Source: Pyrenula massariospora (taxonomy: Eukaryota > Ascomycota > Eurotiomycetes > Pyrenulales > Pyrenulaceae). From it: DNA of 64,000 nucleotides. Positions 44,320 to 55,506 of the stretch are shown here, one piece after another (position 1 is the first letter of the stretch; the number at the start of each line of letters is the position of its first letter). The stretch is from positions 744,001 to 808,000 of the forward strand of contig JAGFMI010000010.1 in assembly GCA_021030905.1 (NCBI GenBank), in the 5' to 3' direction. The notes below the pieces were generated by a model. That model was given only the letters and a program-made list of their open reading frames with translations. It searched no databases and had not been told where the DNA came from. A program made the position numbers and the translations under genes.

Positions 44320-45754
44320 ATGCTGACCACAACTACAACATCTACCCTTGAGTCTGTCCGTTACCCTTCAGACTCGAGAGGGGCGGAGCTGAAGCCTGCT
44401 GTCACATTCGACTTGAAGCTGCTTTCCGACGAACGCAGCCAAACACTCGGGCATCTCCTTGAAAAAGGCCATGCCTCGGTCATTCCGCTGCGCGAACCGG
44501 ATTTAATGTTTCACAGCCATTTGGCACATGTATGAATACCTCTACTCTAGATTCTCATTATCGTCTTACGCTGTCTAGATCCTCGGCTCAGCGTATAGGC
44601 TTGGTGCCAGCACCAAGCAACTGATTGAGATCTTCGAGCATGAAACTGGAGAAATGGTGAAGCTCGATGAAAGATTCGTCCGTGGCGATGCCATGTCAAG
44701 GAAGACCTGGAGGGATTATCTTCAGAAAAAGCCGTTAGTCACAACACCGCGACAATTATTCTTTGAAACTGACAGGACACAGATATACAGCGGCTTTGGT
44801 CGATTTCTTTGATGAAGAGGTAAAGAAGAACAACAGAGATTGGAAAAATGTTGTCGAAGAATATCTCTATTCTGGAGAGGAACCTCTCGTCAACGGCTTC
44901 ACTGGGGGTGGTATGTCACTTCCGTACATGAAAGCCCATTAAGGAATACTGATACGTCAACAGTGGCTCATCCTTTGATCCACCTTGCCTACGCGTATGA
45001 ATTCCAGAGCAAGGAAGTTGCAACAGAGGCCTTAAGTCTGGCAAGTACCGAGTACAGCGTTTATCATGGTTCGTTAGACCACTATCCTGGGGATAATTCT
45101 ACGTACAAAACCACTTGTCTCGCCGAAATTCTCCAGCACATTCGAGAGGATAAGCGCTTCGATGGCATGTTCACTACTGAAGGCTATGAAAATGTCGTAG
45201 CTTTATCGCATAATATTCCCGAAAGCGTTATCGAGCATTGGAACGCGTGGCAAATCGGGGACCCCGTTCAGCAGCTAGAACGGTTGTGTGACCTGTCGCT
45301 CTTGCTCACGATCAGTACCGGCGGACCGGATACGTCTTTCGATTTCTTCTTCCTTCATACCATGACCTCGGCACATGCTCTCCGACTACTATGGCACCAC
45401 TTCCCCGCGGAGTGGCGCGAACCGATTTTGAGGCAGTGGGCACTCTTCACAATTTCTGTCTACATTTCACAGCTCAGACCTAATTTTGGTCCAGAGAACA
45501 TTAATTCGGTGCAGGTTAATGGGAGGGACTGGCACTGGGTGGCTGACACTGCCTTGAAAAACAGGTTTGCCATGGACAGTCATTTCTTTAAAGGTGTACG
45601 GGCCCCGAGAGCCTTTGGTGAGGCCTTTGGTGAGAAGGATGATTTCTACTTGAAGGCAGTCATCAAGTTCCTTACTGAGTTCAGAGGTTGGGAAGGATTT
45701 GGAGCGGGCGAAAGCGGTGTCGATCAAGGCCACGAACGTTATATCCAACATTGA
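44320..45754 (+). CDS. Questin-oxidase-like (DUF4243, AflY/GedK-type) enzyme
   Basis: Exons 44320-44529, 44579-44733, 44783-44910 and 44964-45754, introns 49, 49 and 53 bp; 427 residues. Family landmarks: HSHLAHILGSAYRLGAS across the first junction, QKKPYTAALVDFFDEE across the second, GFTGGVAHPLIHLAYAYEF across the third, and DFFFLHTMTSAHALRLLW in the last exon. Members catalyse Baeyer-Villiger-type ring opening of anthraquinones such as questin (GedK) or act in the aflatoxin pathway (AflY), without an obvious flavin site. No polyketide synthase is in the window, so the substrate is unknown. The gene looks intact. Confidence 0.86.
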
Positions 45755-46836
45755 GGTTGTCCTACTTCTCCAAAGCCGGAAATACGCAGCATATTTGGTC
45801 AAAGATAAATATGTGTAAATCCTCCCCGAAAAAGTTTCGAATTGTGGGTCATAAAACAGAGATGACCGCCACATGTGTTGGCTCTGGTAATTTTAAGTTC
45901 CGAATTAATGGTAGAGCCGGACTCGAGTCTCCTCACCCGAACCTTGCATAGGTATAGGGACTACAGCGGAGACAGCAGGATTGCCACTATGAAACAACCC
46001 ACAATAGCAGCCAGGTACATAGCGCATTGTGGACCCGCAGTAGATCCGGCTGTTTTGGATATTAGATCCTCTAAATGCTATGTGAGTTGCACCGTGAAAG
46101 GTTAGTCCAGTTAAGCCTAAGAATAGTCTCGACTGAGCCAAACCGGCTGTTGCGGTAGAGGGAGAAGCGAAGCTACAGAGTAGGTCTCGAGTAATCAAGG
46201 TAAACATGTAAATGACAACGTTGTGTGACTGAGTCAAAGCTGTCACTCAGCCTTTTCAAGGCAAAGATCATGGTCTAGTCTAATTCTGGGCGAAGTGGAG
46301 TTCCCGAAACTGCGCCTCTGTAAAGCTTGTCTCCATTTCCTTGGACCTCACCGTTGCCCCTTTCTGTTATTCTGCACAGATTTAGGCAATTGAACCATCC
46401 AAAAGCTTTGTTCCCCGTAGCCTGACCCAGCACAAATCCCGTACGAGCCTCCAAAATTTGGCCTGCACCCCACCCTTTTCATGTCGCGCCTTGTGCAACC
46501 CTACCTGAGCGAAATTTCCGAAGCCCATTGGGTGAACGAGCAACATGCCATCCAGGAAAGGGAGCGTCAGTGAAGTAGCCTGACATAGCTTGAAGTATTA
46601 AGCTTGTTTGTCTCATTGTGATACGCTATGCCGCTGTCGTGATTCGTAACTTCGATAGTCAGGCGCTGTCAAGACCGGCCTGTCTCCCAACAAACACTTG
46701 GCACAAACACATATTTCCCACAACCGTGTCAAGACTGTCATTCCTATCTCTTGTGCCTCCGGCAAGCGGCATCTCTTCCCCTTTCATTCTTCCCACCCTG
46801 ATTTAGCATTAATATTAAATACCTGATCAGACGAAC
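45755..46836. other. Intergenic, no supported gene
   Basis: 1.1 kb between the questin-oxidase-like gene and a small membrane protein. Overlapping frames at 45688-46105 plus and 45905-46246 minus lack domains. Promoter of the 46837 gene in the right part. Confidence 0.5.
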
Positions 46837-47273
46837 ATGGATTCCCAAACTTTTAATCCCGAGCGCAAGAAAATCGCGTCAAGTGCCGCTGAAGAGATTG
46901 AAACCCAAACTAGTGCTAGCGGAAGTGAGTAGACGCCTGCGTCTCTCTTCTATACCTTCATAGGGCTGTCATTGATAATTCTTCGACTACAGGGTCTCAC
47001 TCTTTTACCTTCGTTCGAGATTTCCTAATATCCGGACTCTGCACCTACCTAAATGGCCTTTTCATTATGCCTCTCTTCTGGGGCCGATTCGTGGGCCCGA
47101 AGAATGAGCTTGGGAAAGACTACATACGTCAGGGTGGTTCTTCCTGGCTTGCGAGTTACTGGGGAACATTTACCAACATTGCAATGGCGTCCGCAGAACA
47201 CTGGTTACTTAGCTTCCTTGCAAAGAAATACCTGGAAGGCGAGCAGCCTGAGGCGAGGGACAAGCGCGGATAA
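46837..47273 (+). CDS. Small predicted membrane-associated protein, unrecognised
   Basis: Exons 46837-46924 and 46993-47273 joined over a 68-bp intron (GTGAGT...ACAG, phase 1); 122 residues. The N-terminal 30 residues are polar (MDSQTFNPERKKIASSAAEE). Hydrophobic segments follow: FLISGLCTYLNGLFIMPLFW and SSWLASYWGTFTNIAMASAE, each too short or polar to be certain membrane helices. The end is charged (KKYLEGEQPEARDKRG). Splice sites, phase and codon pattern support a real gene. I do not recognise the family. Confidence 0.65.
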
Positions 47274-48221
47274 TACGTCGATAGACAGGTCTTGGCTGTC
47301 CCCCTGAAGCCAAGAGGAGGTGTACATTCTGCGAATTTACTAATGCAGACCCAGCGCTTTGCGTCTTGTCCTTTCCTTGTAGAATATAGAATTACCATTC
47401 TAAAGACCGCGAATGCTCGTCTGTATTGTCAAAGATTCCTTGTATGTTCCTGTGTTGTCTCTGTTACAACAGTCTTCAATAGGCCAGTGCCTTCTCCCGC
47501 CTTGCTGACTAAAAATACTGAAATAACACCGCGAAATAAGACAACTGAGAGACTGGAAGTTTCTCAGTCTTATTCGAACCTCAGAAATCTAACCTCTAAT
47601 ATAGTCGATGCTCAGCCATCAACTTTTTTTTCGAAACAGACTTCTCCACCATGTCCCCAATGCAACGCTCCAGCTCAGCATTGACGATCTGTATGTCACT
47701 AATTTGGAAAGAGCTACCATAATCGGCTACGTGCCATGTCTTGTCCGCTTTGAGGTTAGAAATCTTGTTTCTTACTCCTGAGTGGAATATAAATCGCATG
47801 TTCGCAGTCGCAACAGTCCTTGAAAATAGACCGGTGTGTGTAATGGTTTGAAAATTATGCCTTTATATGACGTTGCGAACAGTGCCCTCGCTGCCGTCTT
47901 ATATTATTCATATTCCAAGCACTGTGATTTGTTCTGAGCTTGTCGAAGACGTGGCTCAAGTTCCTCCAAGGCTTCTGTTCCAACATTTTGGGGGGGGGGG
48001 GCAAGATACCTTCTGTGTCGGTCAGGGCGAGGATAAATTGATCCTATCAGACCCTCTGATCCGAGATGGGTACCCATATTATAGGTAGATTTAGTTTGTT
48101 TGGCCTCAGACGCTCGTGATTGTTGTGCAAGTGGGTAGAGACAACTTGCTCTCAACATACTACGTCTTTGCATTTCACACCGACCATTACCGAGAGCTGT
48201 GGCTCCCCATCCGGCCTTGCG
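47274..48221. other. Intergenic with 12-base G run
   Basis: 948 bp. A run of 12 G occurs at 47990-48001, about 220 bp upstream of the secreted protein at 48222. Open frames here overlap each other and have no domain. Confidence 0.5.
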
Positions 48222-49272
48222 ATGATCACCTATCACAACGCTTTCATATTCGCAACTCTAGGCCCTTCCTCCTCTACCTCTGCACTGCCGGTTAACAGTA
48301 GCATCGATGGTACCTACATCCCAATCGGCGACGTCCTGGACCACTTACACCTCAATGCCCGTCTCAAGTGGACCGACGTAAGTAACGGGACCCGCTACAC
48401 ATTTCACACATACGCTGAATGGGCTACCGCTGAGGCTACTGTCGCAGGTGAATTTATTGACAGCTTTATCTCGCGCATGGCCGCCAACCTGACTATTCCA
48501 GACGAACAGTCCAGCGCACAGTCCTCGGCCTTGAATCCGAGCAGCACCCGCCACTCGAGCGATCCCCGGGCTCTAACAACCCGCAGCAGGCGAATAGAGA
48601 AACGTGGTTCCACGCGGATCGCGGGCGGCCTTGCTCTGGGTAATACAAACCGCTATGCCTATTATTGGTGCTTCGGCTCTGGTCAATGCGGCGCTGCATC
48701 AGCCTTGGCTCACATGGCCCCTACGGCGTGCAATTCAGTTATGAGGGACGGCATGTCCGATGGCGTACACACATGGCAGTCGCTTGGTTATGCGCAGGCT
48801 GACCACAGTAAGCGAATAAGATCTCTCGCTCATATGGCCTGTAGCTCTGTCTCTCTCTTCCCCCCTCAAACAAGTGGTAAAGCCGCTCGTCCCCCCAAGC
48901 AGACACTCCGTGACTGATCTACGAATGTACTAAAACAGACACAACAGCATGGTTCATCCAGCGATCCGGCAAAGGTGGGGACTTTCATGCCACCACGACC
49001 TGCTCGTCCATCTTCGACGCCTTCCGCGTGGGGGCTTACCCAGGGGCACGGGGCCCTGGTGTAACGGCAACGGTCAGATGGGGAAACCGGGGGGCACGTG
49101 GACGACACAGGGCGGGTATGTGCGGTGGTACAATAACTATGATGGCAGTCTCTTCACGGGTGGAGACAGAGGCAAATTGAGAATCGACCCGAATAAGTGC
49201 TATAAGAATGGGGAGCCGTGTGCGAATGATGCGGGGCTGGCGAGTGCGCCGGATAGTATGACACCAGCGTGA
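48222..49272 (+). pseudogene. Secreted Kex2-type protein with a frame break
   Basis: Exon 1 is 48222-48807, then a 131-bp intron, then exon 2 from 48939. The N-terminus (MITYHNAFIFATLG) is a weak signal peptide; an N-glycosylation site (NSS) follows. A kexin site IEKR precedes a Cys-containing region with YAYYWCFGSGQCGAASALAH. Exon 2 begins in frame (NTAWFIQRSGKGGDFHATTT), but near 49045-49050 the coding signal moves to another frame, which then runs to a stop at 49272 with Gly/Trp/Tyr-rich sequence. A one-base change or assembly error around a run of G and C is the simplest explanation. The family is not recognised. If the break is real, the protein is truncated. Confidence 0.5.
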
Positions 49273-50065
49273 AGGGGAAAGGGGACGGAGAGCGGCGGAA
49301 TGAGCGGGAAGTTATGACTTGCTGTCGTGATTTGAGGTTCTTCTGGAAAGTTAAGGTTCTCTATCACGTCCCAGGGGTGTCCCTAGTGTTTCCCAGACCG
49401 TCTCTAAAGGTATCTATAGGACGTGCCTATGAGGCTAGTTATAGGGAAATTTATAGAGCAATATTTAGAAAGAATATTTATAAAGATGCTTATTATCACG
49501 TACTCAAAAAAAAGTCTAAGAATTTTCGAATTTCTCTACACTATCAGCAATTGTCCACCATAACTCCAGCTAGTCGCGAGCGAAATGCCTCACCACATCG
49601 AGGGCTGAGGTCCAGAGGGTCCATGAGCCGTATTAACACACTGCTTAAGAGACCCTTAATGGTTTAGAGGTTATTGAAGTCCTGAAGAAGTCCTACACTC
49701 TGCCTGGAATTTATAGATCGGCGTAGGCTACTAACAGCTTTGTGTAAGGTAGAAGGCTAATTTGGTTCGCTGCGGGACATTCATGGATTCTTTTCTCCTT
49801 GAACTCGAAAAGCCAGTCAGTTACACGATTACAAATCTCTTGCGCTACCCAAAAATTAATAGTAAACGATAATGCGAACTTTAGCTGCTAGGATTTCCTT
49901 ATTATTAAACCTACCTACCTCTCTAAGATGCACATTACACCTAAATCAAAGTTTAAGTAACAACATAGGGATGTCTATACTTACATGATTCAAGAGGGCT
50001 CAAATAAAAATTTAAAGGGTACCAAGAGGCAAGTATAGCCAGTGGCAAAGGTGCCAAGTTGTGTT
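49273..50065. other. AT-rich intergenic stretch, possible transposon residue
   Basis: 793 bp with locally AT-rich sequence (for example 49430-49510 and 49850-49990) and many stops, consistent with repeat-induced mutation of an old element. I cannot identify the element. The frame at 49269-49667 crosses low-complexity sequence and is not supported. Confidence 0.35.
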
Positions 50066-51221
50066 CTACCTTGAGATTAAACCCCTCCCAAAACTGAGGT
50101 GTTTCATTGCGGCTCGAATGGAATAGATGCAAAGAGAATGATCCCAAATATATGAGACACCTAAGTGGCAAACAAGTCCGAAGACATCCTGAAACAAGAT
50201 TGGAAATTGACTGATCACGATTCCTCCAATTAATGACGGCTCAGTAAATTCACCTAAAGTCATCATTCTCGTCGTTCCCCACCTATGACTGAGTGTAGTA
50301 TACAGTACGTCTCTTTCAATATCGGTAGCCTTTACCAAGGTAACAACATTATCGCTAGGTAACCTGTCATGTAGTCCATGTAGATCGAGTAGCCTTGTGG
50401 GTAAGTGGTATCCTTTCTGACCCTGCCACAAGTTGCAAAGAGGACGATGTTCGATAGAGCTTGTAAGCCAATGATGTATGTGATCTGAGCTTGTTTCAAT
50501 AGATGTTAAACCCCATAAGAAAATCACGCTGCTTGACAGTTTGTCCTAAGCCTAAAGACCCAACCTCGTCGTTACCGTAGATCGATAGATGTGAGATGGG
50601 TTGAAGATTGCTTTCGTGATGGGCATGTGATGAAACCCATATCCGTAAGATTACGGCTCGCCCTGCATCCATTGTGATGCTTAGATAAATACGACTTAGC
50701 GGTCTGACCTCAGCCTTTTCGCCGTATAGGTCCTCCGCGAATAAGGGATTCGATAATGGCCCGGATATCCCTTGAGAAATGAAGCCTTCCAGCAGACAGT
50801 ATACATGGCAGCCAACATTCGATGACTCTTGTAATGTAGAAAATTCGGAATGGAACACTTTTTTTGTCTCCAATATTTGTTCCTTTTGCTTAGCCTGGTT
50901 AAGATCTTTGGGAGCCATTAAAATGGACGAGAGGGGGTCATGGCAGCCTTTCTCTTCCTGCAAGTCGGTAGTAGAGAGGAAGACGACACAAGCAGGGCAA
51001 TATTGATCAGCTAGAATACTTGCCCGTAATTGCTCCTCATGAAATTTCATTAGCCCACTGTCTTTGGCTGTGAGGTCCACGCGAGGTAACGATGGAGCAC
51101 TAGTCGGAATCTCATGTTGTCCTTCTTTATGGACTTCAAAAATAGCTTTCAACCTTAGGACTTTCTCTCGATCGACATCTACTTTAGGCCAACTCGGAAT
51201 AGTCAGGGCTGACATGTGCAA
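50066..51221 (-). pseudogene. Heterokaryon-incompatibility (HET) domain gene, decayed
   Basis: Two overlapping minus-strand frames form one gene: 50496-51221 (N-terminal part) and 50066-50527 (HET part), with a one-base frame change near 50500-50527. The second frame has LPTRLLDLHG, YTTLSHRWGTTRMMTLGEF and FQDVFGLVCHLGVSYIWDHS, which match HET-domain landmarks (normally TLSHCWG and WIDSLCIIQD). Here the Cys and Ile-Asp are replaced (LSHRWG, WDHSLCI), and the protein stops soon after, lacking the rest of the domain. Functional HET proteins trigger cell death when incompatible hyphae fuse. This copy is most likely inactive. Confidence 0.6.
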
Positions 51222-51734
51222 GCTTGGTATGAAGTTCGAGGAGGGAAAAGATCTAGCGCAGCCCAGACACTAGGGATATTAGAGCTCAGTTACGGTCTAG
51301 ACGCCTTCACGGCTTCGGAGGGCCGCTCAAGGCAGACACCGCCTCCCTCTTCCTGGTTTACCTTGCGATATAATATGATCACGTGCTATTACATGAGTAT
51401 CTCAGATGGCTCGTGCGGCCTCCTACGATGGAACTTTTCTCCGCGGAGGCGCCAAGACACCTTATCGATAGGAAGGGCTGCAGTGTGACCTGAGAGCCGG
51501 GAGCCAAACCATCCTCGCCAGCCTTGTCACCAGAATTTTTGCCATGACCCCCACCCAATGATAGCACGATATGAGCGTATAAAGAACTGACCAATTCTAG
51601 CTCTATTCTAAGCTTTTCCAAAGGAATTTCTTTCGTATTTCTTTGCTCCCGTTCTTTTTTCCCTTTTCCTTCTGGTGTTTTCTAGATGATGCTAATAACC
51701 CTGATGGAGACTCGAAATTTTCTATAAATCTGCC
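51222..51734. other. Intergenic; promoter of the Met1 gene
   Basis: 513 bp between the 5' end of the HET relic and the methyltransferase start. Divergent orientation. A T-rich tract near 51640-51680 lies close to the start codon. No gene recognised. Confidence 0.5.
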
Positions 51735-53495
51735 ATGAGGGGCTCTCAACAAAGCGGTGGCGATTATCCCGCTCTTCTGACAGCAGTCCATTCTGCTGGT
51801 CATGTTCATTTGATCGCAGGCTCAGGTCCTCTTGCTGCCTCCCGATGTTCAAAATCTCTCGAAGCTGGCGCCATTCCTATTATTTTCGCCCCTACAAATG
51901 CAGAGATCCATTTCACACTGGCAAGGAGGCTTGAGGATGGCAGCGCAAAGAAAATAGACCGGTCTCTGCAGGAAGAAGATCTCAAAACCTTGGGAAGGAA
52001 AGAGGTAGAATCAGTTGTCGATGCGGTGTTTCTCACTGTTGGCACAAATTCCTCGGAGAACTTGAAAATCTCAAATCTATGTCGAAGGCTACGTATTCCT
52101 ATCAATGTCGTGGACTCGCCAAATCTCTGCACCTTTACCATGCTTTCCACTCACTCGGATGGCCCGTTACAGATTGGCATCACCACGTCTGGGCGTGGTT
52201 GCCGGCTGGCTTCACGACTCCGTCGGGAGGTCGCTTCATTTTTACCTCCCGGCTTTGGCTCTGCTGTTGAAAGGTTAGGTCTGATACGGCGAAAAATATG
52301 GGAAGAAGATCATGCCACCGAACTCGCAGCTAGCGGCTATGCAGTAGCCGAGGACGAAGAGGCGGCAAATAATCAAAAACATACATTCAATAAACTTGTA
52401 CGAACATCGGAGTCAGATCCAGGCATTGCCAAAAATCGGCGTATACGATGGCTCTCGCAAATATGCGAATATTGGCCCCTTTGCCGTCTTGCTGAAATAT
52501 CCGACAGTGACATATCAACTATTCTTGCGGCTTACACATCCACGACAACGGATGAACCACCCCTCAGTGCCATGGAGCTGCAAAGACGCCTACAACCACG
52601 AGGCAAGATTACGCTTGCTGGTGCGGGTCCAGGACATCCAGAGCTTCTTACGCGCGCCACTTACCATGCAATTCAGACTGCTGACGTGATCCTTGCGGAT
52701 AAGCTCGTGCCCGCTCCAGTCCTTGACATGATTCCGCGCCGTACCCCTGTTCAAATCGCCCGAAAATTCCCCGGCAACGCGGATGCGGCCCAGGAGGAGC
52801 TTCTTCGGACAGGTCTCGACGCTGCTAAAGCGGGCAAAAGCGTGTTACGGCTTAAGCAGGGAGACCCATATCTCTACGGTCGAGGAGCTGAGGAGTACGC
52901 ATTCTTTGATAAGGAGGGGTACTCCCCTATCGTTCTTCCGGGAGTCACGAGTGCGCTCTCGGCACCGCTGTTTGCGGGTATTCCTCCTACGCATCGGGCC
53001 GTTGCGGATCAGGTTCTCATATGTACGGGCACAGGTCGTAAAGGTGCAATGCCAGAGGCTCCGCCGTACAAGCCGAGTCAGACACTCGTGTTTCTTATGG
53101 CTTTGCATCGGCTCGAAGACCTCGTCCGTCTGCTTACCTCGTCGCCAAGAGCGGATCCAGGCACACATTGGAGCAACGAGAATCAGGACGAATCGATGTG
53201 GCCTTCCACAGCCCCTTGCGCCGTCGTTGAACGCGCCTCATGCCCAGACCAGCGTGTGATTCGCTCTACGCTGCAGCATGTCTGTCGTGCTGTCGAAGAA
53301 GAGGGTAGCCGACCTCCAGGGTTGCTGGTAGTAGGCCAGGCGTGCGAAGTTCTCTGGCGACCGAGCGAAGCACGGCCCGCGTGGGTCGTGGAGGAGGGTT
53401 GCAAAGTATTAGTTGGGGTAGAAGGCGGGATGGACGTGCTAGAACAGATGCAAAGGGCGGATGGTATTTCAGATGAGAAGACCAACGACCCCTAG
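51735..53495 (+). CDS. met1: Uroporphyrinogen-III C-methyltransferase, Met1-like, with Met8-like N-terminal domain
   Basis: Single exon, 586 residues. Residues about 25-170 resemble the NAD-binding precorrin-2 dehydrogenase/ferrochelatase fold (HLIAGSGPLAASRCSKSLEA, PINVVDSPNLCTFTMLST). Residues about 290-560 are a SUMT methylase: ITLAGAGPGHPELLTRATYH, ADVILADKLV, VLRLKQGDPYLYGRGAEEY and VLPGVTSALSAPLFAGIPPT. The enzyme methylates uroporphyrinogen III at C2 and C7 with S-adenosylmethionine, the branch step to siroheme, the cofactor of sulphite and nitrite reductases. Fungal Met1 proteins carry this N-terminal extension; whether its dehydrogenase activity remains cannot be read here. Confidence 0.92.
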   Translation: MRGSQQSGGDYPALLTAVHSAGHVHLIAGSGPLAASRCSKSLEAGAIPIIFAPTNAEIHFTLARRLEDGSAKKIDRSLQEEDLKTLGRKEVESVVDAVFLTVGTNSSENLKISNLCRRLRIPINVVDSPNLCTFTMLSTHSDGPLQIGITTSGRGCRLASRLRREVASFLPPGFGSAVERLGLIRRKIWEEDHATELAASGYAVAEDEEAANNQKHTFNKLVRTSESDPGIAKNRRIRWLSQICEYWPLCRLAEISDSDISTILAAYTSTTTDEPPLSAMELQRRLQPRGKITLAGAGPGHPELLTRATYHAIQTADVILADKLVPAPVLDMIPRRTPVQIARKFPGNADAAQEELLRTGLDAAKAGKSVLRLKQGDPYLYGRGAEEYAFFDKEGYSPIVLPGVTSALSAPLFAGIPPTHRAVADQVLICTGTGRKGAMPEAPPYKPSQTLVFLMALHRLEDLVRLLTSSPRADPGTHWSNENQDESMWPSTAPCAVVERASCPDQRVIRSTLQHVCRAVEEEGSRPPGLLVVGQACEVLWRPSEARPAWVVEEGCKVLVGVEGGMDVLEQMQRADGISDEKTNDP

Positions 53496-55506
53496 AAGTT
53501 TGCAGAGTAGGAACGAGGCAGGAAAAAGAGTGACGCATAGTAGAAACCACCGTCTACGAAGATGCAAAATTTCACCGCCGCGGAACCCGGATACCTGATG
53601 TGTCTGAGAAGATTCCTGAATGAAAAAGTACTCGGAGAGCTTCCGCCAAAGCAACACGCATATCCCGGACCAAGCGGTCGTTCAGCGAACAAGAAAGAGC
53701 ACAGCCGGAGGGTGATTGGGCGAAGTGTGTACAATATCGTAAGGCTCAATTGGCGGTAGCTCTGGCCGAGTCAATGTTTCTTGCTTGAAGCGCTATTCGA
53801 CGAGGGGAGGGGAGAATTCGCGGTGCCTGTTCCCCGTGGGGCAAAAACGGCGGACCATCCCCCGAGTCAGAGCGCTTTGCGGAAGGTGGGTGGCGCGAGG
53901 GGCGGAAATAATCGTCCATCGTTAATAATGGGCAAGCTCAACTTGTGTGCTGGCTCGTCCATTCTCAGGCTATTTGTGCCTCATCCTGGTCGGATCACCA
54001 CTACCTCTAGCCGCATCGGGGCCCCTTCCAACATGGCTTCCAACACGCCGCCCTCGTCTTCGCCTACCGTCTATCATGGACGGCCACTGGGAGTGGCTCC
54101 GATGGCCGGTGGCATCCGTTTCACCTGAGTCATTTCGGCCATTGGATCAAATGCCCGCGCTCCCATCACCGATGAGTCGAGCATCATGAAATCTCTCCAG
54201 GTACGTCCCAGCAGCACCAGAAGTACGTGCAGTCCATCGTGGACGGAGTAGTTCGCGGGTACTTTTAATGGCCCTGGATGGTGGTGACGCTCTTCAAGCC
54301 ACCGGCGGGCGGCTACAGAGTTCCTACAGGCGACGCTAGCTTTAGCGGTCGACGGCGTCGATGTTCTCGTCGATTTTCGCCAGGGATGAGCACCTGGCGG
54401 ACGCCAATTGCACCCCGGGCTCGACAACTTGCGTGGCAAGCTGCCAGTAAATGGACGATAGATACCCAATGATCAGAAGTGATGCCGCACACTCTGGCAA
54501 ACCGCACTGCGCACGTTCGTAGAGGCAATCGACCTGAAATTAAATCATGCCTTGGTTGGCGACTGGCTTGAGCACAAACCCTACCCGCACTGGACCACCG
54601 CCGCCTGCCTGGAGCCGTAGATGTGTCCACGTCGATGGAATTGTATCATGATTTGGAGCCGAGTATCTGGCTTAGGTTGTCAAATGGCTGCCAGCTTCTG
54701 TCATCGTAATCCATCCGCGCCTCGGGCACTGGCTGAAGCCTCAGCTGCCTCTTGGGTGGCACGAGCTTTTCAGGCCCCTTCAGCCTTGCTTCCCTGCAAC
54801 GCCCGCCCGGCTAGTAAGGGACCCCCCCAGCGCCCCAAGACTATCCGCCGCCCACCTTTTCACCTCCACCTCAATCTATGCCCCTACAACCTGGTGCACC
54901 TCGAGATAACCTGCGACCTCCCAGTATTCTCTTCGCCTTTGTTCTCCCTTTCAGTTCATCCTCTCTCTTGCTCTCTCCCTTCGTCGAATTCAATCCTCGA
55001 CGACCGACCTCTCTGATAAGTGCCGACCCTGCCGTTCCACGGAGCCTTTCGCGAGCCTCACCTTAGCAACGGTACTGGACCCTCTTTTTGCCTCAAATTA
55101 GTCCGACAAAAGTGCGAATTCCAGCGACCCATTCTCCAATCCGCCCGCACAAACGACGACATACCGCCGATCGTCTCAAGTGAAATCACCTTTCAGAATC
55201 CTCACTTGCGCTGGCCTCGATTACAGAACCAGGATTCTGCACCTGGTCATACACTGTGGGAACGACACTGCTCCCCGAGTGTTGACCGCTCCGACGATTT
55301 GACTCCCTGCTGATTGCAGTTACTCAACAACTCGGGTCTGTCCATACGCCGGCTTTGCGGTGCAGATTGCTGGCCTTTGTTTTGTCTCGAGCCTGTCGCT
55401 TTCCGTGGTACCTGTGTCACATGCTTCGCAGGACCGCATGATCGTTGCGGGAGTTGCTGCGTTGCCGCTTGGCAGCGCATGAAGCGCGACCACCTCCCCG
55501 CCGCCC
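53496..55506. other. Intergenic; long upstream region of Med15
   Basis: 2 kb. Left part (53500-53780) is the 3' flank of the methyltransferase. The middle (53930-54620) has protein-like but interrupted frames on both strands (plus: EAIDLKLNHALVGDWLEHKP; minus frame 54074-54469), possibly a decayed gene I cannot name. The right part (54780-55500) is pyrimidine-rich and likely promoter plus long 5' leader of Med15. Confidence 0.4.

Noticed and set aside
48222-49272. Secreted KR-containing protein considered as a second RiPP precursor
   Set aside because: Only one kexin site, no repeats, and a long Cys/Gly-rich globular-looking mature part.
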